Shown one piece after another: positions 26,823 through 36,140 of a DNA stretch of 64,000 nucleotides; within the stretch, counting starts at the first letter, position 1; every line of letters starts with the position of its first letter. Under the pieces are notes generated by a model. The model saw nothing but the letters and a program-made list of their open reading frames with translations. It was not told the DNA's origin and made no database searches. A program made the position numbers and the translations under genes. Origin of the DNA: Novipirellula artificiosorum (GTDB lineage: Bacteria > Planctomycetota > Planctomycetia > Pirellulales > Pirellulaceae); contig NZ_SJPV01000007.1 in assembly GCF_007860135.1 (NCBI RefSeq), positions 267,823-331,822 of the forward strand, read 5' to 3'.

Positions 26823-27161
26823 TGGAAATACGAGCTAAGTGGCTAGCGGAAGCTATCAAAAATCGCTGTTTTTTCGCCGCAGAGCAACTTGGTGCGGATC
26901 AAAATCGAGCGTTGGGCGTCAAACGCGAAGGGAAACACCAGACTAGTCGCCGTTTTCCCAAAAACCAGACGACACACGGGGCGCCGGAAAAAACGTTCTT
27001 TATGGTCTGGAAACGAGGTGCAATGCACTTCTTTTCCGTTCAACGGGTTTGCACTACACCGCAGAAGTGGCGATAATCGAGGTGTGAAGAACCTTAGCAG
27101 GATGCTGCACAAAAATCTCTACACTCCCCTCTCAAAAAATCTTTTCTTTACGGAGCGCGAA
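26823..27161. other. 339-bp region between divergent genes
   Basis: It separates the PLP enzyme and the DUF1559 gene, which diverge, so both promoters should be here. Nothing coding is supported. A small palindrome, GTGCAATGCAC (27019-27029), occurs in the middle. The final 50 bases hold a likely ribosome site (CGGAG) for the next gene. Confidence 0.5.
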
Positions 27162-28340
27162 ATGAAGCGACAACAAACTGGTTTCACCCTTGTCGAATTG
27201 CTGGTGGTGATCACGATCATCGGCATCTTGATGGGGCTATTGCTTCCTGCCGTCAACGCGGCTCGAGAACGAGCTCGTATGCAGCAGTGCCTTGCCAACA
27301 TGAAGAATTACGGCTTGGCCGCGATCCAATATGAAAACACCAAAGGCGAGTTGCCGGGTTACCTGATGGATTTCGGGACCTTCACGACCGGAATCGATCC
27401 GACGGAAACCGACTCGTCGGCAACGCCTCCGCCATCCCATCGCAAGATCGGCACTTGGGCCGTCGCCCTGTTGCCTTGGCTTGACGCGCAACCGACTTAT
27501 GAGCACTGGAGTGAGGATCGCTACCCGGTCGTTGACGGTGCTGGCGGTGATCGCCAGGGGACGAGTGGTCGAGATGCGGGCGACGGATTTCATGAGATGG
27601 CGGCGCCTAACTTGGCGATTTTCCAATGTCCCAGCAATCCCAACGACAGTTCCGAATGGGGCAGCAACAGCTACATCGCGAACAATGGACTCTACATTGC
27701 ACCACCTCCATTTCCTACTTCTGGACTGATTAGCTTTGATGATTCCCAGGACCGCGCAAATGGGGCGTTCAACGCCAAGGCAGTGTTGCCCGCAGGGCCT
27801 AGGGTTCGATTGGATGACTTCAAAGACGGACAGGGAAATACGGTTTTGTTTTCGGAGAGTGTTCAAGCGTTGCCGTGGCATCGAGCTGGGTTCATCAATG
27901 CGTCCGATCTCGTTGCCAGCCCGCTTGTACCCGCTGCTTTCTCCAACGCTCGCGCGACGCAAGGGATGATGTGGCACTACGAAGATCCCGATGCTTCCGC
28001 TTCTTTGCCTTGGTCAAATGGGACCCCAGCGGAGGTTTTTTCTGTGCATCGTATCAATGGCGGCGGGACCAACCCAGGTCTCGATATTTTTAATCTGACC
28101 ATGCACGATACCTTGCGATCGGGCGGGATGGACATTGGCGGTCGGGCGGCGTATCCGCAAGACCTCGCTCGCCCCTCCTCGGCGCACGTTGACGGCGTGA
28201 ATGCATCGATGGCTGACGGTGGAACTCGGTACATTGGTGAGCAAATTGATTATCGTGTCTACCAAGCGTTGCTGACCCCTCGTGGAAAAAGCAGTGATGT
28301 GCCGTGGCAAGAGTTCGTGTTGAACGACGACGACTATTAA
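27162..28340 (+). CDS. DUF1559 prepilin-like protein
   Basis: A 392-residue protein with a type IV prepilin-type N-terminus: QQTGFTLVELLVVITIIGIL, where a prepilin peptidase would cut after the glycine and the glutamate lies at +5. The rest matches the DUF1559 family that is greatly expanded in planctomycetes: LLPAVNAARERAR, early NLAIFQCPSNP, then SFDD and the C-terminal HVDGVNASMADGGTRYIGE. Such proteins are pseudopilins or surface-layer-like; the substrate is unknown. The ATG at 27162 is chosen over an upstream frame because it begins the leader peptide. A clear terminator follows. Confidence 0.92.
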   Translation: MKRQQTGFTLVELLVVITIIGILMGLLLPAVNAARERARMQQCLANMKNYGLAAIQYENTKGELPGYLMDFGTFTTGIDPTETDSSATPPPSHRKIGTWAVALLPWLDAQPTYEHWSEDRYPVVDGAGGDRQGTSGRDAGDGFHEMAAPNLAIFQCPSNPNDSSEWGSNSYIANNGLYIAPPPFPTSGLISFDDSQDRANGAFNAKAVLPAGPRVRLDDFKDGQGNTVLFSESVQALPWHRAGFINASDLVASPLVPAAFSNARATQGMMWHYEDPDASASLPWSNGTPAEVFSVHRINGGGTNPGLDIFNLTMHDTLRSGGMDIGGRAAYPQDLARPSSAHVDGVNASMADGGTRYIGEQIDYRVYQALLTPRGKSSDVPWQEFVLNDDDY

Positions 28341-28375
28341 CGGTCGACTCGCAAAAGGGACGATTTCAAAAACGA

Positions 28376-28410
28376 AGGTGGTGCTGGATACAGCATCGCC
28401 TTTTTTGTTT
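28376..28410 (+). terminator. Intrinsic terminator of the DUF1559 gene
   Basis: GGTGGTGCTG, a four-base loop (GATA), then CAGCATCGCC and TTTTTTGTTT. The stem has about nine pairs and is followed by a T-run. It lies 36 bases after the stop codon. Confidence 0.85.
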
Positions 28411-28674
28411 GCGCGGAAAGCATTTGATGGCAGCGGTTGGCAGCGGGAACGGAAACAAGGGCTCTTCAAACCCGTTCAATGCTGGCATACGAGACGAAGC
28501 GGAAAGGCCGAAAGCTTGCGGCGGTCTCAGGATGGAAATCTTTCCCTGTTTTAAAGGGGGCCTTGCAGTTTGGTGTTACCCAGCCAGAGGACATGGGTAT
28601 CGACACGAGTCGCGTTCATGGAGTCTGGTTCCCCTTGCCCCGAACGCTCGCGGGGAGAGAATCGGGGGCTTACC
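28411..28674. other. 264-bp leader to the direct repeats
   Basis: No gene was recognised. The open frame spanning it continues into the repeat and has no family motif. Contains CCCGAACGCTCGCGGGGAG, a small imperfect hairpin, just before the first repeat. Confidence 0.45.
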
Positions 28675-29090
28675 TTTACCCACACGTCGGCACGCCGAAA
28701 ATGGTCCAAAACCACGAGCTTCACTACGGCGAAGCCGTTAAACTCGGCAGCCCAGGGTCGCGATAGCGCAGCCTGGGTAAACGGAGCACTCAAAGCTCTT
28801 ACGCCAACGGCGTTGTATTCCAAAGCCTAGGGTCGCGCCGCGGCGAAGCCGCAGAGCGCACCTAGGTCGCCGACCACGTCGCGTGGCATACCTCGAAGAG
28901 GTTTTACAAAGAACGGCATGGACGCCGCAAAATGATGCCAATCGGCGCTGGCGTCCTTGTACAACGCCTGCGGCGTAGGATAACGATGTCGACACGTGCC
29001 CCCAGGGTGCGCCGCTGCGCGTCGACCCTGGTCTCTGGAATCCAACCGCTTCGCGGTATTGTTCCCTAAGACAACAGCGATTCATTCCGA
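28675..29090. repeat. 416-bp hairpin-chain direct repeat, copy 1
   Basis: About 95 percent like copy 2 by eye. It is made of consecutive short inverted repeats: ACGGCGAAGCCGT, ACGCCAACGGCGT, CGGCGAAGCCG (inside CCTAGGGT...CTAGG), ACCTCGAAGAGGT, ACGCCTGCGGCGT, CCAGGGT...ACCCTGG and ACCGCTTCGCGGT. Two contain GCGAAGC, a sequence reported to form unusually stable DNA mini-hairpins. Short frames occur but are shared only as repeat by-products. No transposase and no terminal repeats are seen. Confidence 0.88.
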
Positions 29091-29133
29091 AACGCTTCTC
29101 GCGGTGGCGTGGCAGCGGGAGCGCATCATTGGA

Positions 29134-29550
29134 TTTACACACACGTCGGAACGCCGAAAATGGTCCAAAACCACGAGCTTCACTACGGCGAAGCCGTTAA
29201 GCTCCGCAGCTCAAGGTCGCGATAGCGCAGCCTGGGTAAACGGAGCACTCAAAGCTCTTACGCCAACGGCGTTGTATTCCAAAGCCTAGGGTCGCGCCGC
29301 GGCGAAGCCGCAGAGCGCACCCTAGGTCGCCGACCACGTCACGCGGTATACCTCGAAGAGGTTTTACAAAGAACGGCATGGACGCCGCAAAATGATGGCA
29401 ATCGGCGCTGGCGTCCTTGTACAACGCCTGCGGCGTAGGACAACGATGTCGACACGTGCCCCCAGGGTGCGCCGCTCTGCGTCGACCCTGGTCTCTGGAA
29501 TCCAACCGCTTCGCGGTAATGTTCCCCACGACAGCATCGATTCATTCCGA
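29134..29550. repeat. 417-bp hairpin-chain direct repeat, copy 2
   Basis: The second copy begins 43 bases after copy 1 ends and keeps the same hairpins. In this copy the arms GAGCTTC and AAGCTC, and CCTAGGGT and ACCCTAGG, pair perfectly, while copy 1 has a substitution and a one-base deletion there. Conversely, the CCCAGG/CCTGGG pairing of copy 1 is lost here. The two copies therefore diverge at different stems. Confidence 0.88.
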
Positions 29551-30048
29551 CGCCCAGCCCTTCTCTCTCAGGAAATTGCAAAGAGAAGGGAGGCAGGATC
29601 GCGGACGAAGCAGCATTTGCAAATTCACCCCCAACTTGCTCCAGGTAGGATTCCGATCAGGCCACGCCACAGGGAAGGTGAATTGTGCAAACGCCTACTT
29701 ATGAACCGGTACGACCTCCAAGGGGGGCGGCATGCTCTTTCGAGGTGGTTAAGGCATCTGTCTATGTGAGGGCTTCCGTTTTTGCGATAGCCATACGATG
29801 GATCGCAAGGTTGTGGGTCCAATCGCTGGAGCGAAACACTAGCCATGCGGTGTCCAGCAATGGCTACCACCTCGCTGGGAAAATGTTGAACATAGATGGC
29901 GGGACAAGAGGAATGGGTTGATGTCGTCCTCAAGAAGCGGGACACACCGGAGTTTCCGTCCGCACGCCGTCACCGATTTTCATTCGCTGGCGCGGCCGCC
30001 GATACCCCTTGCGAACTTGCGCCAGCATATCTGCTGGCGCGGTTTGCT
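29551..30048. other. 498-bp region between repeats and PEP-CTERM gene
   Basis: No supported gene. Its left part has a small inverted repeat, CTTCTCTCTC...GAGAAGG. Its right end carries a strong hairpin that is listed separately. Open frames here show no family motif. Confidence 0.5.
30019..30040. terminator. Nine-pair hairpin downstream of the PEP-CTERM gene
   Basis: GCGCCAGCA, TATC, TGCTGGCGC form a perfect stem just nine bases beyond the stop of the minus-strand gene. There is no T-run on the minus strand, so it may be a 3' stabiliser or a factor-assisted terminator. Confidence 0.5.
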
Positions 30049-30834
30049 TTAGGCTTTGCGGGCCCTGCGTCGCCGGCGAATGGCCAATGCGGCCGTTCCA
30101 ACTGCGAGGGCAGCCAACGACGTCGGTTCTGGGACAGCCGAAATCTCACTGATTACAACGGCGTTCAGAAAGCCGCCCGTGCCGAAATTACCCGCTTCGG
30201 TCGAAACAACTCCACCCAAGGTTGAAGTAGCGTCAACGCTCGAAAGGTACACGCCAAAGTCGGAGGGATTCACCGGAAAAGTGGGGCTGGTGACGACGTT
30301 TTCGTAGAATGTTCGTACCCCATCGCCGTTCTGATCCGCATACATGTTGAGTGTTGAGGGCGCTGTTCCGTTGGAGAGAATGTGATCGATGCGATAGTTC
30401 GCGGAGGCGTTTAGGCCGGAGAACGTAAGTGTTATTGGCGTGTCGAAATGTGAAAAATAGGTATTGCCGATCGTTTCCAAGCCAGTATTGTCTCCGCTAG
30501 CGACTCCAAAGTTTATGCCTGGCGCAGGTGTTGGGCCAACAACCGCAGAGCTATTTGTTTGGACGCTTAAGGTGATACTGCCCGCTGTAACGGACCAGGG
30601 TGCCGGACCCAGCAGAGGCGTGAACGAGACGCCCTGTACGGTCGCTGTCGTCACGGCGCTTGCCGCGCCGAGGTTCGCTGCCAAGAGCACGTTTCCAGAA
30701 TCCAGGACCCATCCACCTGAAGCATCTCCGCCCGTCAATTTCACCACCGCCGCATCTACGTTGCCGCTGTTGATTCCGAATGCGAGGCAGGCCGCTGCGA
30801 GTGCCCGAAGGAGGTTTGACTTGATCATTTTCAC
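30049..30834 (-). CDS. PEP-CTERM sorting domain protein
   Basis: A 261-residue exported protein. The N-terminal signal peptide is LLRALAAACLAFGINSGNVD. The C-terminus has the PEP-CTERM pattern: VPEPTSLAALAVGTAALAIR followed by a basic cluster (RRRRRARKA). Such tails are processed by an exosortase and anchor or release envelope or matrix proteins. The middle is beta-rich and low in charge, with no catalytic motif (ITLTFSGLNASANYRIDHIL). The start is GTG at 30834, eight bases after GGAG; an ATG two codons later is the alternative. It lies inside the repeat-rich segment. Confidence 0.88.
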   Translation of the reverse strand: MKMIKSNLLRALAAACLAFGINSGNVDAAVVKLTGGDASGGWVLDSGNVLLAANLGAASAVTTATVQGVSFTPLLGPAPWSVTAGSITLSVQTNSSAVVGPTPAPGINFGVASGDNTGLETIGNTYFSHFDTPITLTFSGLNASANYRIDHILSNGTAPSTLNMYADQNGDGVRTFYENVVTSPTFPVNPSDFGVYLSSVDATSTLGGVVSTEAGNFGTGGFLNAVVISEISAVPEPTSLAALAVGTAALAIRRRRRARKA

Positions 30835-31567
30835 GGCGTTTTCTCCACTTGCGCCCGTTCAGTGTGGGCGAGGAATGACGAGTCGAAGGGGATGGGAAGG
30901 TGTCTATCGTTCCTAACTGCCCCAGTCTGACTATCTAGGATGACTGGTGTCACCGCGCTTGTCAATTCTCATCGTAGGTCCTTTTCCCCAAATTGGGCCG
31001 GTTTTTGACACTCCTCGCGGAACGGCATCGGATTCCGGGAAACGGTTGGCGTTGGCAGTGGTCTAGCCCGGATGATTGGCGGCGCAAGTTGGTGTACCGT
31101 CAGAAAAGACCCAACTTAGGGAGTGCCCGGTAGCAGTGACCACGACGTGGTCGTTATCCTTGGTTGAACCCATTCCCTACGTTAGACGCTCTTTTGAGGC
31201 GGCATCGGTTGAGAAATGCCGGCTAGAGCCGGATTATTCGTTGGAGTGGTAGGCTTTAGCCGATTGCGTGCTGGACCCTTGCTGGATCGGCTAAAGCCTA
31301 CGACTCCAACGTGCGCAGACTGTTTCTCGACTCATTGCCGTAAGCCAAACGAGGGAATGTGCTTACGGTGCGTTTTCATGAATTCATGAATAACCCTCCA
31401 CGCCTGCCCCGCGATGACCTGAAGGAACTCGATAGTGAGTTCCTGGAGAATTCGGGCTAGCACTGCGTTTCCCCGAGGCCTCCACGCTATTCGATCCTAT
31501 CAGGGAGTTTCCTCGATGGTAGGTCTCATCTTGTATTGATCCTTTCTGTCCTTCGCCGCCCCTCTTT
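30835..31567. other. 733-bp intergenic region with palindromic element copy 2
   Basis: No gene was recognised. It contains the inverted copy of the palindromic element (next entry) and a hairpin GACCACGACGTGGTC near 31139-31153. The left 100 bases hold the upstream region of the PEP-CTERM gene, including GGAG at 30843-30846. Confidence 0.55.
31236..31321. repeat. Palindromic intergenic element, copy 2 (inverted)
   Basis: Arms 31240-31265 and 31285-31310 pair over about 25 bases with a longer loop than copy 1. Its reverse complement matches copy 1 (24273-24348), including the outer flank CTGCGCACGTTGGAGTCG. The loop here has an extra 11 bases (roughly GGACCCTTGCT). The two elements face each other about 7 kb apart. 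Confidence 0.85.
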
Positions 31568-32350
31568 TCACGGAGCCAATTTGAACAAGCGTCTGGCGTT
31601 TTCGGTTGTTTGCATCGCGAGCTGCTCTGGTGCGGCATCTCGCGTCTTTGCCAGACAACGCAATGTGTGTTCCACTCGCGCCGGTTCATTGGGCCGTTTA
31701 CCCCGAAACGGTTCGGGACTCAAGTAGGGCGAATCGGTTTCCACGAGCAGGCGGTCGATGGGCACCTTTGTCGCAACTTGACGCAGTTCGTCACTTTTTT
31801 TGAACGTCACCATGCCCGCGAAACTGATGTGCAGCCCTAGGTCCAGACACTCCTCGGCAAGTCGCAGATCGCCGGTAAACGAGTGCATCACGCCGGGCGG
31901 CACGGTGCTTTGGCGACGCAGTTGTTCGACGATCAAATCGCCGCTTTCACGCATGTGAATCACCATCGGCAGCGAGGTATCGCGACAGAGTTGCAAATGA
32001 CGGTCGAAGTATTCGTGCTGCATTGCAATCGGCGTGTCGTCCCAGTAGCAATCGATGCCGGTTTCACCAATCGCACAGACACCCGGCGATTTCGCCAGTT
32101 CGAGAATCGTGTCCCAGTCTTCGGGTGTTGCTTCCGCAGCCGAGTTGGGCTGGATGCCGACGGTCGCAAACAGGAAACCGGGGTACTCGGCGGCCAATTC
32201 GACGGCGCGACGGCTCGTTGCTGCATCGATGCCGATCACGTTGATGCCAACCACGCCCGCCGTTTTGGCTCTTCCGATCACGTCCTCCATCTCGTCGCCG
32301 AAGGCGCCCGTATTCAGATGCGAGTGGGTGTCAAAAAGCGAGAGAGTCAT
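31568..32350 (-). CDS. tatD: TatD family metal-dependent hydrolase
   Basis: About 260 residues. Metal-site motifs are FDTHSHLN near the N-terminus, AIGETGID, MVIHMRES and LLVETDSPYL. The family acts on DNA ends (3'-5' exonuclease) or on other phosphoesters. The ATG at 32350 overlaps the TGA of the upstream cdsA gene (ATGA), so the pair is likely co-translated. The longer reading frame upstream adds only MVG. This kind of cdsA-tatD pairing has no evident shared pathway. Confidence 0.92.
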   Translation of the reverse strand: MTLSLFDTHSHLNTGAFGDEMEDVIGRAKTAGVVGINVIGIDAATSRRAVELAAEYPGFLFATVGIQPNSAAEATPEDWDTILELAKSPGVCAIGETGIDCYWDDTPIAMQHEYFDRHLQLCRDTSLPMVIHMRESGDLIVEQLRRQSTVPPGVMHSFTGDLRLAEECLDLGLHISFAGMVTFKKSDELRQVATKVPIDRLLVETDSPYLSPEPFRGKRPNEPARVEHTLRCLAKTRDAAPEQLAMQTTENARRLFKLAP

Positions 32351-33384
32351 ACCGACCAAAAGAAACGAGTGAGGTGATAGAAGACTGGGGCCGCGAAACA
32401 GATCGTATCGATTTGGTCGAGGAGTCCCGCGTGACCTTGGACCAGTGTGCCGGTGTCGGTCACACCACGGTCACGCTTGATGGCACTCATCGTCATGGTC
32501 CCAGCACACGCCATCACGGTGACGACGGCACCCAGCGTCCAGGCTTCCCAAGGTTGAAAGGGAGTCGCCCAGGATAGAGCGGCAGCGACCAAACCGGTGG
32601 TGACCATCGACCCGACAAATCCCTCCCAGGTTCGTGAGGCATTGATCTTTTCCGCGATCACGGTGCGGCCAGCAATCTTGCCCCAGGCTCGTTCGAACAC
32701 GGAGGCCAATTGTGCGATCAGGACAAAGAACACCAGCAGCGAGACCTTGCTGCCTTCCCATTTGATGTTCCCCGTTTCTACCAGGTCTAAATCCAACAGG
32801 GCGGGTGTGTAACTTAACGAGTAAACACAGATCAGCAGGCCGGATTGAATTTTGGCACTGCGTTCGAGGAACCGCTTGTAATCGCCTGCAATCGCGGCTC
32901 GGGCCGGAATGAACAAACTGGCGTAGACCGGAATCATGATGCTGTAGAAATCATAAAAATCCCGATTGGGATCAAATCCAAGCCACGCGGGCGGATGGCT
33001 GCCAAGGCCGATCAGAATGTACTGGAGCGGCGTGAAAATAAAGAACACCCAAAACAACGTCCGGTGATCTCCGCGCCGCGTCGGCGTCATCGTGATGAAT
33101 TCACGAAGGGCCCAAAACGAAACCAATCCGAACAGCACGACCACGCCGACTCGGTGCAGTACGAAGCCAAACACAAAGATCGCCAGCATCATCCACCAGA
33201 CGCGAACCTTGTGGTTGAAGCGTCGAATCAATGCCGATTCGATCCCCATCTTTTCTCGTCGCCCCAGCACCTCGCCAACGACGGTTGAAATGCTGAGCGT
33301 CACCAAGATGACGGCAAGCAGCATGTAGGTCCGAGTGGACAACCACTGGGAGTCGGCGAGCAGCAGGAGTTGGGGGAAAGGCAT
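32347..33384 (-). CDS. cdsA: Phosphatidate cytidylyltransferase-like membrane protein
   Basis: A 345-residue protein with 8-9 predicted transmembrane helices. Near the end is SAIKRDRGVTDTGTLVQGHA followed by GLLDQID, which follows the CDP-diglyceride synthase signature, although the classic K-D, H-G-G and D-R positions read T-D, H-A-G and D-Q. SRTWEGFVGS matches another CdsA landmark. It would make CDP-diacylglycerol for phospholipid synthesis. The deviations suggest a divergent subfamily; a different cytidylyltransferase is possible. TatD follows with a four-base overlap. Confidence 0.82.
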   Translation of the reverse strand: MPFPQLLLLADSQWLSTRTYMLLAVILVTLSISTVVGEVLGRREKMGIESALIRRFNHKVRVWWMMLAIFVFGFVLHRVGVVVLFGLVSFWALREFITMTPTRRGDHRTLFWVFFIFTPLQYILIGLGSHPPAWLGFDPNRDFYDFYSIMIPVYASLFIPARAAIAGDYKRFLERSAKIQSGLLICVYSLSYTPALLDLDLVETGNIKWEGSKVSLLVFFVLIAQLASVFERAWGKIAGRTVIAEKINASRTWEGFVGSMVTTGLVAAALSWATPFQPWEAWTLGAVVTVMACAGTMTMSAIKRDRGVTDTGTLVQGHAGLLDQIDTICFAAPVFYHLTRFFWSV

Positions 33385-33417
33385 AGGGGAGGCCGATGTC
33401 GGATATCAGAAGTCAGA

Positions 33418-34488
33418 TTACGCGAGACGATTCAGTACCGCATCGGTCATTGCTTTGGTTCCAATTGCGGCGGCACCTCGGGCTAAGTCACTTGTTCGCA
33501 GCCCATCGGCAAGGACCTTTCCGACAGCTGCTTCGATCGCGTCCGCTTCTTTCGTTAAGGACAACGAATGACGCAGCAGCATCGCCGCCGCCAGGATCGT
33601 CGCCAAGGGGTTTGCAATTCCTTTGCCAGCGATGTCGGGCGCCGAACCATGGATCGGTTCGTACAGTCCCGGGCCTCCGTTACCGAGCGAGGCACTTGGT
33701 AGCATCCCGAGTGATCCCGGCAACATGGAAGCTTCGTCGGTGAGAATATCGCCGAACAAGTTGCCGGTGACGACGACGTCGAAATCGCGAGGACGGTTGA
33801 TCAAGTGCATCGCCATCGCATCGACCAAGACCACATCAAACTTCACATCCGGAAACTCTTCCGCCATCACGCGGGCGGCCGTTTGTCGCCAGAGTCGGCT
33901 GGGTTCCAAAACGTTCGCTTTGTCGACACTGGTCAACCGGTTGTCTCGTTGCTGGGCCGCTTTGGCGGCCAATCGCACGATCCTTTCGACCTCGCCCACA
34001 CTGTATGCCATCGATTGGAAGGCGGTCTCCTCCGCCCCCGATCCATTCCGGCCCGATTCGCCAAAGTAGATGCCGCCGGTCAATTCACGAAAGAACAAGA
34101 TGTCGGTTCCTTCGATGATTTCGCGTTTCAGCGGCGAAGCGTCAACAAGTTCGTCGAACAAGCGGATCGGTCGCAGGTTGGCGAACAAGCCGAGCTCTTT
34201 GCGGATTCGCAGCAGACCCGCTTCCGGCCGTGTCTTGGCGGATGGATCGTCCCATTTTGGGCCGCCAACGGCACCGAGCAGCACAGCGTCGGACGCCTTG
34301 CACGCATCGACAGTCGCTTGAGGCAGCGGGTCGCCACACGAATCGATGGCAATTCCGCCAATCAGGTGAGACGAGAAGGTGAACTGGTGACCGAACGAGG
34401 CGGCGATCTTTTCGAGCACTCGCTTGGCTTCTGTGACGATTTCAGGACCAATGCCGTCGCCCGGCAATAAAACAAGGTTGGCGTTCAA
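33418..34488 (-). CDS. leuB: 3-isopropylmalate dehydrogenase
   Basis: Leucine biosynthesis enzyme of about 356 residues. Typical features are LLPGDGIGPEIVTEAK at the N-terminus, LLGAVGGPKWD, the substrate-site arginines in LLRIRKELGLFANLRPIRLF, FRELTGGIYFGE, the SVDKANVLEPSRLWR segment with catalytic lysine, and NLFGDILTDEASMLPGSLGM. The C-terminus is normal. The start is uncertain: no ATG lies close to the conserved N-terminus, so I use TTG at 34488, giving MNANLVLLPGDG; an ATG at 34611 would add 41 unrelated residues. It is divergent from the glycosyltransferase at 34745. Confidence 0.92.
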   Translation of the reverse strand: MNANLVLLPGDGIGPEIVTEAKRVLEKIAASFGHQFTFSSHLIGGIAIDSCGDPLPQATVDACKASDAVLLGAVGGPKWDDPSAKTRPEAGLLRIRKELGLFANLRPIRLFDELVDASPLKREIIEGTDILFFRELTGGIYFGESGRNGSGAEETAFQSMAYSVGEVERIVRLAAKAAQQRDNRLTSVDKANVLEPSRLWRQTAARVMAEEFPDVKFDVVLVDAMAMHLINRPRDFDVVVTGNLFGDILTDEASMLPGSLGMLPSASLGNGGPGLYEPIHGSAPDIAGKGIANPLATILAAAMLLRHSLSLTKEADAIEAAVGKVLADGLRTSDLARGAAAIGTKAMTDAVLNRLA

Positions 34489-34744
34489 GGCAATCTTTAC
34501 TGGCAAGAGGAAACAAGTGTTGTTGGGTTCGAGGTGCCAATTTAGTCGAACGAGCCGTTTTCCCCAAGTTAGGCGCCGTGGCATAACCGTCACATCCGGA
34601 ACCTTTGCCATCCGAGAGGCACGGGTTGGACATCCGGTCGTGGTTCCTGCCAGCCTGAGTGGTGGAATCGACGCAAGTTTGTCAGTAGGTGCGGTGAATC
34701 GTTTTCTCGCGTCGTGCGGAATCCCCAGGTCCCAGGGACGTTTG

Positions 34745-36016
34745 ATGTTCGGAAGTGTTAACGATTTCTCGCTGAATCACCCGACCGCGCCGGTCTTGGT
34801 CCCGATTCCGTCTCCAGCCAGCGGCGCGGATTCGAACGCATCGGCTGCGGTGATGCCGGTCCGTGTTTTGCACGTGGTCAATGGAGAGCACTTTGCGGGT
34901 GCTGAACGCGTTCAGTCCCATTTGGGCCGCTGTTTACCGCAGTTTGCTGTTACGGCGGACTTCGTTTGCGTCAAACCGGGCAAGTTTCCGGACGCGCTTC
35001 GGCAGCAGCCCTGCAACAGCGGAAGGTGCCACTGTGCCGAGATGCGTGGCCGTTTTGATTTGCGTGCTGCATTGCGGGTCAAAGAACTGGTAAAAACCTA
35101 CGACTACGATTTGCTTCACGCACACACACCGCGGACCGCGATGATCGCATCGGTCGCGTCTCGTTTGTCGGGGATTCCATGGGTTTATCATGTCCATAGC
35201 CCCGCCGCTCGCGATTCCGCGAACAAATGGAGCAACCGCGTCAATTTCCTGGTCGAACATCTGTCGTTACACGGTTGTTCGCATCTGATCACGGTTTCGG
35301 AAAGCCTTAGGCTTGAAACGATTGCCAAGGGAGCGGCCGAAGAAAAGGTGACGGTGGTCCACAATGGCGTACCGACGATTCGCTTGGAACGCGATCACAC
35401 GCCCACGCCGGGTGGGCGATGGGTAATCGGCATGGTTGCACTGATGCGTCCTCGCAAGGGACTCGAAGTGGTCTTGCAGTCATTGGCGACGTTGAAAAGC
35501 GAAGGCCACGATGTTGTGCTGCGGATCATTGGTCCGTTTGAGTCCGACGAATACCGGTCGGAAATTGAGCAGCAGATTGAACGCCTTGGTGTCGCAAGCC
35601 GGATCGAGCGTGTTGGATTCACGCAGGATGTGCCAGCCGAATTGGCGAAGATGGATGCGTTGGTCTTGCCCAGTCTGTTTGGTGAAGGGTTACCGATGGT
35701 GGTACTCGAAGCCATGGCCGCGGCCGTCCCCGTTATCGCCACGCGCGTCGAAGGTACGCCCGAAGCCATTACCGATGGAGTCGAAGGATTATTGGCCGAA
35801 CCACGCGATCCGATCACTTTGGCCGACAAAATCCGATCGCTTGTTACGGGACAGCACGATTGGAAAACGATGGGCGAAGCGGCGCACCAGCGTCAATCGA
35901 GGTGTTTTTCCGATGTCGCGATGGCCGAGAAGACGGCGGCCGTCTATCGAAAATTGATGACGGCCACCGACGGCACGATCGATACCGATCGGACCGACGC
36001 CCCGGCCGTTCCCTAA
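34745..36016 (+). CDS. Glycosyltransferase family 4
   Basis: A 423-residue GT-B enzyme. RVLHVVNGEHFAGAERVQSH begins the first Rossmann-like domain, with LLHAHTPRTAMIA and YHVHSPAARDSANKW following. In the second domain GEGLPMVVLEAMAAAVPVIA and EGTPEAITDGVEGLLAE carry the nucleotide-sugar binding glutamates. It transfers a sugar from a nucleotide donor, probably for cell-surface polysaccharide. The ATG at 34745 is chosen because a longer frame would overlap leuB. A long hydrophilic N-terminal stretch (about 37 residues) precedes the first strand. Confidence 0.88.
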   Translation: MFGSVNDFSLNHPTAPVLVPIPSPASGADSNASAAVMPVRVLHVVNGEHFAGAERVQSHLGRCLPQFAVTADFVCVKPGKFPDALRQQPCNSGRCHCAEMRGRFDLRAALRVKELVKTYDYDLLHAHTPRTAMIASVASRLSGIPWVYHVHSPAARDSANKWSNRVNFLVEHLSLHGCSHLITVSESLRLETIAKGAAEEKVTVVHNGVPTIRLERDHTPTPGGRWVIGMVALMRPRKGLEVVLQSLATLKSEGHDVVLRIIGPFESDEYRSEIEQQIERLGVASRIERVGFTQDVPAELAKMDALVLPSLFGEGLPMVVLEAMAAAVPVIATRVEGTPEAITDGVEGLLAEPRDPITLADKIRSLVTGQHDWKTMGEAAHQRQSRCFSDVAMAEKTAAVYRKLMTATDGTIDTDRTDAPAVP

Positions 36017-36140
36017 GAACTTTCGTTTCGCCGTTCAATAACGATCCCGGTTTCAAAAATAAACGCTTTTGAAGCGCTTACGACTCTGTTATGATTCCTT
36101 TCAGTGGATCGCGGTATGGAACGAATTGTGAGAACAATTG

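Noticed and set aside
28741..28830. Sequence resembling a tRNA D-arm (GATAGCGCAGCCTGGG)
   Set aside because: No cloverleaf, no T-loop GTTCRA and no CCA or anticodon arm fits; it belongs to the hairpin repeat.
28996..29289. Open frames inside the hairpin repeats as conserved proteins
   Set aside because: The frames are shared only because the DNA is duplicated, and the stems explain the sequence.
24273..31321. A composite transposon bounded by the palindromic elements
   Set aside because: No transposase or integrase gene and no terminal repeat with a target duplication were found; only the inverted pair itself is reported.
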